A stretch of 64,000 nt of DNA from Branchiostoma floridae (lineage: Eukaryota; Chordata; Leptocardii; Amphioxiformes; Branchiostomatidae). A program made the position numbers and the translations under genes. The notes under the pieces are model-generated. The model was not told the DNA's origin. It saw only the letters and a program-made list of their open reading frames with translations, and made no database searches. Shown here piece by piece: positions 57,914 through 64,000 of the stretch; within the stretch, counting starts at the first letter, position 1, and every line of letters begins with the position of its first letter. The stretch covers positions 6,453,216 to 6,517,215 of the forward strand of contig NC_049982.1 of assembly GCF_000003815.2 (NCBI RefSeq), written 5' to 3'.

Positions 57914-58694
57914 AGGGGATGTAGACTGTGGAAACACCTTTATATCCCACACTGTTTTATGATGTAGAACAAAATCCTTATTTTGATCATTTAGTTTAAT
58001 CCAGAATAAGGGGCCGCTGTGGTAAGACACGTTTGCGGTTTGTCCATTTAAACCGATTTGTTGTGGCGGCGGAATGCGTTATAATTGAGCAAGAAATGTA
58101 CAAGAAAAGATTGTTTTGGTTGCTAGAAAAAAAATGTAGTACACATTAGGTAAATGCGCAGTAGGCAGATTCAACAGTAATTAATAAGCAAACCTTTTTT
58201 CGAAGCAGTTTTGTCGGGGGATAGTAGTGACTGCGATTTCTTGTTGGGACCACTACTACACCCCCGCTCCACCGTAACCTCTGCTTGGAGTTACACAGTA
58301 GATGCCAAGTAGTATAGATATCCATTGCTGAGTTTGCAAGTTAACCAAGCAGTCCCCGTTTATAACATACAGGATCCATGAATCTGAATTCGAACATTAA
58401 TATATTCAAAAGGGCAAAGGAGATCGTTGACTCTATTATTGCTAATATTGTATTAATAACATGGGTTGTCCTAGCCTACCCTCTGTCCAAAATAAAATAA
58501 AAATTATCAAATAATAACCCATTGAAATGATTTTCTGTTGTTCATGGTTGTGTCGAGTTGTTTTCGGTAGTTAAAAGTTGTTTTCGGTTGTTTTCGGTAG
58601 TTAAAAGTTGTTTTCGGTTGCTTTCGGTAATTAGTGAAAGTTGTTTTCGGTTGTTTTCGGAAATTAGTGAAAGTTGTTTTCGGCTGTTTTCGGT

Positions 58695-58794
58695 NNNNNN
58701 NNNNNNNNNNNNNNNNNNNNNNNNNNNNNNNNNNNNNNNNNNNNNNNNNNNNNNNNNNNNNNNNNNNNNNNNNNNNNNNNNNNNNNNNNNNNNN
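58695..58794. other. Assembly gap (100 N)
   Basis: Exactly 100 N at the symmetry centre of the foldback element. The true length is unknown. ORFs crossing it are artefacts. Confidence 0.95.
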
Positions 58795-59944
58795 ACATTC
58801 CCACAGACATCTGAAAACAGGCGAAAACAACTTTTTCTAAATACGGAAAGCAACCGAAAACAACTTTCACTAAATACCGAAAACAACCGAAAACAACTTT
58901 CACTAATTACCGAAAACAACCGAAAACAACTTTCACTAATTACCGAAAACAACCGAAAACAACTTTCACTAATTACCGAAAATAACTCCACACAACCATA
59001 AACAACAGACAATAATTTCAGTGGGCTATTATTTAATAATTTTGACTTTATTTTGGACAGGAGTTAGGCAACGATGGATTTTTTTGTTTGACGACCCCTG
59101 TTATTAATAAAATATTAGTAATAATAAAGTCATTGATCTCCTTTGCCTGTTCGCATTCAGATTCACGGACCCTGTACGTTATAAATGGGGACTGCTTGGT
59201 CAACTCGCAAACTCATCAATGGATATCTATATTAATTGGCATCTATTGTGTAACTCCAAGCAGAGGTAACGGTAGGGGCGGGGTGTAGTATTGGCACAAC
59301 AAGAAATAGCAGTCACTGCTATCCCCCGACGAAATCTCTGCTTGGAAAATAGGTTTGCTTATTAATTACTGCTGGGAAATTCTGCTGCCTATTTAGCTAA
59401 TGTGTACTACTTTTTTTTCTAGCAATCAAAACAATCTAGTATATTTCTTGCTCAATTATAACGCATTTCCGCTGCCATAACAAATCGATTTAAATAGAAA
59501 AACCGCAAACGTGTATTACCACAGAGGCCCCAAATTAAACTAAATGATCAAAATATGGATTTTGCTTTACACCATAAAACAGCGTGTGATCGATGGAAAG
59601 GTGTTTTCCTCGGCTACATCCCCTTTGCTGAAAGAATCCTTCCTTCAGAATCACTCCATTCTCTCCCTCGGCCGCGGAGAAAATAATTCAAGGGATAGTA
59701 ACCAGTAGATGAAGATAAAATAGACATTGTTGTTGTTTACGAGTTGTTTTCCGGCTTTTTTCGGGTTCTGATAGGTTGTTTATGATTGCTTCGACATTTT
59801 TTAGGTGGCTTCGAGTTGTTTTCAGTATTTGTCGAGTTGTTTTACATTGTTTTCGGTATATTTCAAGTTGTTTTCGGTTGTTTTCGGTTGTTTTCGGTTG
59901 TTTCCGGTTGTTTTCGGTATTTAGTGAGACCGGACTTGTACTCT

Positions 59945-60420
59945 ACAATTTTGCTGAGCAAAGCAACACCTTTCATCCCCCCAAGTTGTCTCCCCGAGAT
60001 GTGGAATGCAGATAGCCATGATTTAAGCAACAATATCATTATTAGCGCTCTTATATTGAAGTAGTATGTAGGTAAACTAGAATGAAGCTGTAACATCTAC
60101 ATGTATGTACTCATAGAATCCTCCTGTATCATCTGAAGGAGGAAGACAATCAACAACGTTTAACTTTTGTGAAAAATGTTTCCATTGACAGTTTTTTCAT
60201 CACATCTGTCAGTTTTCTACAATAACCATCTGTTCCATTCTTAAAATATATTGTCAATTACAGGAAATCAATGCTCCTTTGTAAGATGCCAGGAGCATCA
60301 TGCCATTATATTTTCAGATGTGTATTGTCTTTTGAACCTCCCAGAATAAAGTACAACATGTGGCTTCAACTCCAGCTTGTGAGATATCTTTTATTGGAAA
60401 TTAGGATAGTGGAGAGGGCT
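59945..60420. other. Intergenic; AATAAA at about 60,345
   Basis: A possible mini terminal exon (tcaattacag then GAAATCAATGCTCCTTTGTAA at 60,264) precedes an AATAAA. This is too short to support a gene. Confidence 0.3.
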
Positions 60421-60775
60421 GCATGTAAGTGAGTGAGTGGGTGAGTGAGAGTATGTGTGAGTGAGTGAATGTGTGAGTGAGTGAGTGAGTGAGAGTATGT
60501 GTGATTGAGCGAATGTGTGAGTGAGTGAGTGAGTGAGTGAGTGAGTGAGTGAGTGAGAGTATGTGTGATTGAGCGAATGTGTGAGTGAGTGAGTGAGTGA
60601 GTGAGTGAGTGAGTGAGAGTATGTGTGAGTGAGTGAGTGAGTGAGTGAGAGTATGTGTGAGTGAGTGAGTGAGTGAGTGAGTGAGTGAGTGAGTGAGTGA
60701 GTGAGTGAGTGAGTGAGTGAGTGAGTGAGTGAGTGAGTGAGTGAGTGAGTGAGAGTATGTGTGATTGAGTGAATG
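60421..60775. repeat. GTGA microsatellite, about 350 bp
   Basis: Long (GTGA)n interrupted by 'gagagtatgtgtgatt' and 'gagcgaatgtgtga', which recur and give a higher-order pattern of roughly 40-100 bp. Confidence 0.95.
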
Positions 60776-61571
60776 TAGTTCCTGAAGGGAAGGGTTCCTC
60801 AGAGAGAGAGAGCGACAATATCCTGCCATGAGTGAGAGTGAGAGTGAGTGAGGAGCCTAAAGTTGTGAGACTTGTGGTATCAGGGAGGGGAGTTAGACAG
60901 GCGAGGGAGGGTGGTATCTATTAGTAACTTGGGAGGAAACGGACGTCAGGTTACCCAGCCCCCCTCCCCCAAACACTCACAAAGAAGAAGAAAAATGACT
61001 GTCACAGTATTCGTCCATCAAAGTAAAGCATTCATACACACATTCTGTTAATCACCCCTACCCTACAAATAACCCTTTCGATTATACGGTGATCGCTGAA
61101 GAACCATGATGTGTCCTGTGAAATTTAGACAGTAAAACACGCAAAACATAAAGAATTTGTTATCTAAGAAATTGGTGGAGCGAAAAAAAAATCTGAGAAA
61201 CAACACATTGAATTCGTGTGGCCTTAGAGGAAAATGTGAATTCTGCAGAAAGTGAGAAATAAAGAATATATATTTAGATACGTATATTACAAAATCAAAT
61301 TGACCTGTGCAAGCTGTATAATGATATAATACCCCTCTCCATGATGCCTTGCTATTATAAAATTCTACTGAAAAGTGTGTCTTGATGATCCCTTTATGAC
61401 TGTCACACAGTTTGTCTTTGAATAAATGTCTTGATGATATGTGCCAATGTATAACGTTAACGTTATCATACATGTATGTGCAAATGCATACTTCAGTATC
61501 AGACTGAAATCCTGTGCAAACGCAGACTCCCTTTCCATGCTATCATGCTGTCTTAAGCTAAGGCTAACTTA
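60776..61571. other. Intergenic, nothing recognised
   Basis: Short GAGT/GAGA run at 60,828-60,850. A 136-codon minus-strand ORF (61,063-61,473) has no recognisable domain. Confidence 0.4.
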
Positions 61572-61888
61572 CTAAGGGCACAACCCGCCGTACGTGAAAA
61601 TACGTGCTGTCTACGTGCCAAAACAAACGTGGGTAATCTTTTGGGATCCGTAAGTGATAAGTACCGTCTGCATACGAACTCGTAGGGAATCCGACGCATA
61701 TTTTTAGCACGCAGACACGCCGTAGAACTTTACGTGCAGGCAGAACTTTGTGTCAATGTGTGCCGTGCGTTGACGTACTCCCTCCCTGCTCTTGCCAGTC
61801 TTTCTCCACGTTTTCAGAATACGTGGCGGACGTGGCATCCCCAAAAAACGTACGGACAAATAACACGTACAGCGGGTTGTGCCTTTAG
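61572..61888. mobile_element. 317-bp MITE with CTTA flanks
   Basis: TIR CTAAGGGCACAACCCGCCGT, with the right end in reverse complement CTAAAGGCACAACCCGCTGT. It is flanked by CTTA at 61,568-61,571 and 61,889-61,892 (a 3-bp TTA duplication, as in Harbinger, is possible if the right end is one base longer). It is rich in 'tacgtg' motifs. A right half is at 8,752-8,903. Confidence 0.75.
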
Positions 61889-61892
61889 CTTA

Positions 61893-62469
61893 AGGTTGAA
61901 ATTTGACAGAATACCGCTTTTTACACGCATTGCATCTAAATCTAAATAATATGTCAAACCCTGATGTGCTGGTGCAGTACCAAAGAGAGGCGTTAGGGAT
62001 CAAGAAAAAGTCAAGAATCTATGATAGTCATGTAAAAGTCCATTTTCGACATTTCCAGGGATATGGTCACAGGCAAACATTTGGTGAAGGTAGTTAGACT
62101 GGATAATAAATATATCCAACCTGTGTCTGGTTCAAACCTATCCTGGGGGAAAAGAACAAGGGGGGTTACAAGGGGGTCACTAGTCATGCGCAGGACTCGC
62201 AGTCCCGAATGTCACTCAAAGTTCTGTGAACATCTGTACTGTCAAGACGTCTGCAATAGTGCCTTATTTTACCCAGATTCCAAGAGTTAACGTGAACTAT
62301 AACTGCACGCCATAACGTGGGTCTTCATTGGTTTGAAAGGCGTTTCCTTGTGGCGTTCCACCTGTAGAATACACCTGCAACCACGTGCGTTCATTGTTAC
62401 CTTTGCCAGAATGGCTAAGGTTATGTTTTATAGGCTTGTGAGTCTGTGTGTGTGTCTGTGTGTGTGTGT
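61893..62469. other. Intergenic, nothing recognised
   Basis: A GT run at 62,443-62,472 borders the next repeat. Confidence 0.4.
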
Positions 62470-62760
62470 GTTAACAGCATAACTCGAGAAGCCTTTGATG
62501 TATCCCGATTATATTTGGTAGGTGGGTAGGGGTCGGGAAAACGAAGGTCAAGTTCGATTTTGGGCCCCCTAGCGGCTTGCTAAGGTACTGCAGCAGAACC
62601 TCAATTTTTGATATCTCCTGTTCTGGACATGCTGTGATCATGATTTTCGAGTGGTAGATAGCCCTCAAGACAGAGAGTAAGTGCTGGGAGTTTGGGCCCC
62701 CTAGCAGCTTTTTTGGAACTGCAGGCGCCGGTTTCCTTTCAAACTTTGGACGAGAATAAC
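62470..62760. repeat. Dispersed repeat, 'gggccccctagcggc ... tactgcagcag', two units
   Basis: 'Ataactcgagaagcctttga', 'attatatttggtaggtgggt', 'gattttgggccccctagcgg' and 'aaggtactgcagcagaacc' are followed by a second 'tttgggccccctagcagc'. Related to 1,080-1,315 (inverted), 24,000-24,610 and 26,030-26,170. Confidence 0.65.
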
Positions 62761-62766
62761 TCTACA

Positions 62767-63620
62767 ACGTGTTGACGAATCGTCATGATTTTTGGTATGT
62801 ACATAGAATGAGTGATGACTTACATAATGGTATACTAATTATGCAAATCAACAGCTAATTTGCATAATTAATTAGGAAAATTTATAAAACCACTGCATTC
62901 CATGAATGGACTTTCAAACTTGTCACATATGTAGCTGGGAATGAGAGAAATGTTGATAGATATCAATTATGCAAAAGATGGCCTCATTTGCATAATTAAT
63001 GAGAAAATATGAACATTTTGGCGGATCATCATGCTTTTTGGTATGTAGGTAGCGTAAGTGAAGACCTACATAATGAGATACCAATTATGCTAATCAACAG
63101 CTAATTTACATAATTAATGAGGATATTTATAAATTCACTACATTCCATTATAGGACTTTAAAACTTGTCACATATGTAGCTGAGAAAGAGAGAAATGTCA
63201 ATACATAGTTACCATGCAAATGATGATCTCATTTGCATAATTAATGAGAAAATATGAACGTGTTGACGGATCGTCATGATTTTTGGCATGTAAATAGCCT
63301 AAGTGAAGACTTATATAATGTGATACTTATTATGCAAATTAACAGCTAATTTGCATAATTGATTAGGAAATGTTCATAAATCCACTGTATTCCATTATAG
63401 TACTTTCATCAATGAAAGTTGTCACATATGTAACTGAGAAAGAGGGAAGAAAGTAAGAGGTGTATTTAAAGACTTTGAAAGAGAATAAGTCAAGAATGGA
63501 TCAAAGGATCATCATGATTTTCGGTATGCTAATAGCTTAAGTAATGCTTGCTACAATTTGATATCAATTGATTGTAACTTGGGATCTAATTTGCATAATC
63601 AATGCCAAAATTTTATAAAC
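62767..63620. repeat. 245-bp tandem repeat, about 3.5 units, octamer-rich
   Basis: Units start near 62,767, 63,012, 63,258 and 63,497 ('gttgacggatcgtcatgatt', 'tttggtatgta', 'ataatttgcataattaatga', 'cattatag.acttt', 'cttgtcacatatgtagctga'). Eight perfect ATTTGCAT/ATGCAAAT octamers occur at 62,841, 62,858, 62,986, 63,214, 63,231, 63,332, 63,349 and 63,599. Confidence 0.85.
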
Positions 63621-63863
63621 CAACTCCAAGCATATAATTATAAAGAAAATGAAATGAGTAACGCATTTGTCTACAGACATCATTCTGCATAACAAACCTG
63701 GTTTATTTGGCAAAGTTATGTGTTCGTGGAACTCTAGTTGAATATGCATCACCTACATGTACATGTTGTACCACTGTGTTCAATTACGTTCATTTTATCT
63801 TATTCACAGAGATGTGATCAAAATATTCCTAACATTATATATTGCAAACAGTTGCTGATATTA

Positions 63864-64000
63864 TAGCCCCCCCCCCCCCCTCCCTCAATGGTTTTAAGTT
63901 CGCGGTAGTGGTATTACACCAGCCTTATACCGTCATTAAAAACATTTGCGGTGGTTAAGTTTGCGGCAAGACTGCCTCGCGAAAACCGCGAACATAAAAG
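63864..64000. repeat. Poly-C run and CGCGGT-family repeat at the window end
   Basis: Poly-C at 63,868-63,880, then 'ggttttaagttcgcggtagt' and 'cgcgaaaaccgcgaacat', the two ends of the family also seen at 6,397-7,185 and 39,060-39,160. Cut by the window end. Confidence 0.6.

Larger units (their letters stand above)
55524..59941. mobile_element. Foldback element with about 1.1-kb arms, nested insertion and central gap
   Basis: The termini GGTGTCACTAAATACCG (55,524) and, in reverse complement, GGTCTCACTAAATACCG (ending 59,941) are followed by tandem 'accgaaaacaaccgaaaaca' units (55,540-55,680; inverse 59,740-59,930). Then comes a unique arm (55,690-55,864 plus 57,914-58,540, inverse 58,985-59,745), then inner tandem units of the same motif (58,550-58,694; inverse 58,820-58,980) around the gap. 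Arms built of outer and inner tandem repeats are the architecture of FB/Galileo-type elements. No transposase is seen. No target duplication could be fixed. Confidence 0.8.

Noticed and set aside
58507-59012. Overlapping ORFs on both strands across the N gap
   Set aside because: They arise from 'accgaaaacaa' tandem repeats and cross unknown bases.
60366-60829. Two long minus-strand ORFs encoding (LTHS)n repeats
   Set aside because: They are the translation of a GTGA microsatellite, open in several frames, with no gene context.

Overview
The window is eukaryotic nuclear DNA from an animal. It is AT-rich and intron-bearing, with very low coding density and a high load of fossil and young transposable elements, and there are no bacterial-style operons. 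The repeat styles (CTCCAAGCAGA-type terminal inverted repeats, 'CGCGGTGGTTTTAAGTTCGCGG' boxes, ATTTGCAT-rich tandem blocks, AGGGCACAACCCGC elements) match what I remember of lancelet (Branchiostoma) intergenic DNA. That assignment is from memory, is moderately confident and was not tested.

One gene is well supported: a four-exon plus-strand gene from 5,771 to 27,579. It has clean GT-AG junctions (phases 0, 1, 1), a predicted product of 378 residues and an AATAAA signal in its 3' flank. The protein resembles, from memory, a bacterial and fungal secreted family that carries a CxxCH haem-c site. Here that site appears lost and about ten residues around it are missing. A second copy of its last exon and 3' flank lies at 317-1,079. 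That copy is broken at its 5' side by a transposon, so a tandem paralogue must lie to the left of the window. A possible terminal exon of another gene is at 29,145-29,339.

Layout. 1-5 kb: broken paralogue exon, VNTR, hairpin repeats, a 1.25-kb inverted-repeat element and a reverse-transcriptase (RT) fossil. 5.7-27.6 kb: the gene. Its 13.5-kb third intron holds a 7.4-kb element with the split-direct-repeat layout of tyrosine-recombinase (DIRS/Ngaro-like) retrotransposons. That element in turn holds a pogo-like MITE and a 58-bp minisatellite in which every unit carries a consensus splice donor. 28-40 kb: tandem and dispersed repeats, a duplicated promoter-like block and a terminal-inverted-repeat element carrying a SINE piece. 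40.6-50.3 kb: a broken, large inverted duplication with several RT fossils. 50.4-51.3 kb: the 3' end of a minus-strand non-LTR retrotransposon. 52-55 kb: a GC-richer stretch with a TATA/Inr-like site but no recognised gene. 55.5-59.9 kb: a foldback element with a 2-kb Mutator-like element nested in one arm and a 100-N assembly gap at its centre. 60.4-64 kb: a GTGA microsatellite, a MITE and an octamer-rich tandem block.

No tRNA, rRNA or CRISPR was found. Dispersed-repeat boundaries are approximate unless a target-site duplication (TSD) is given.
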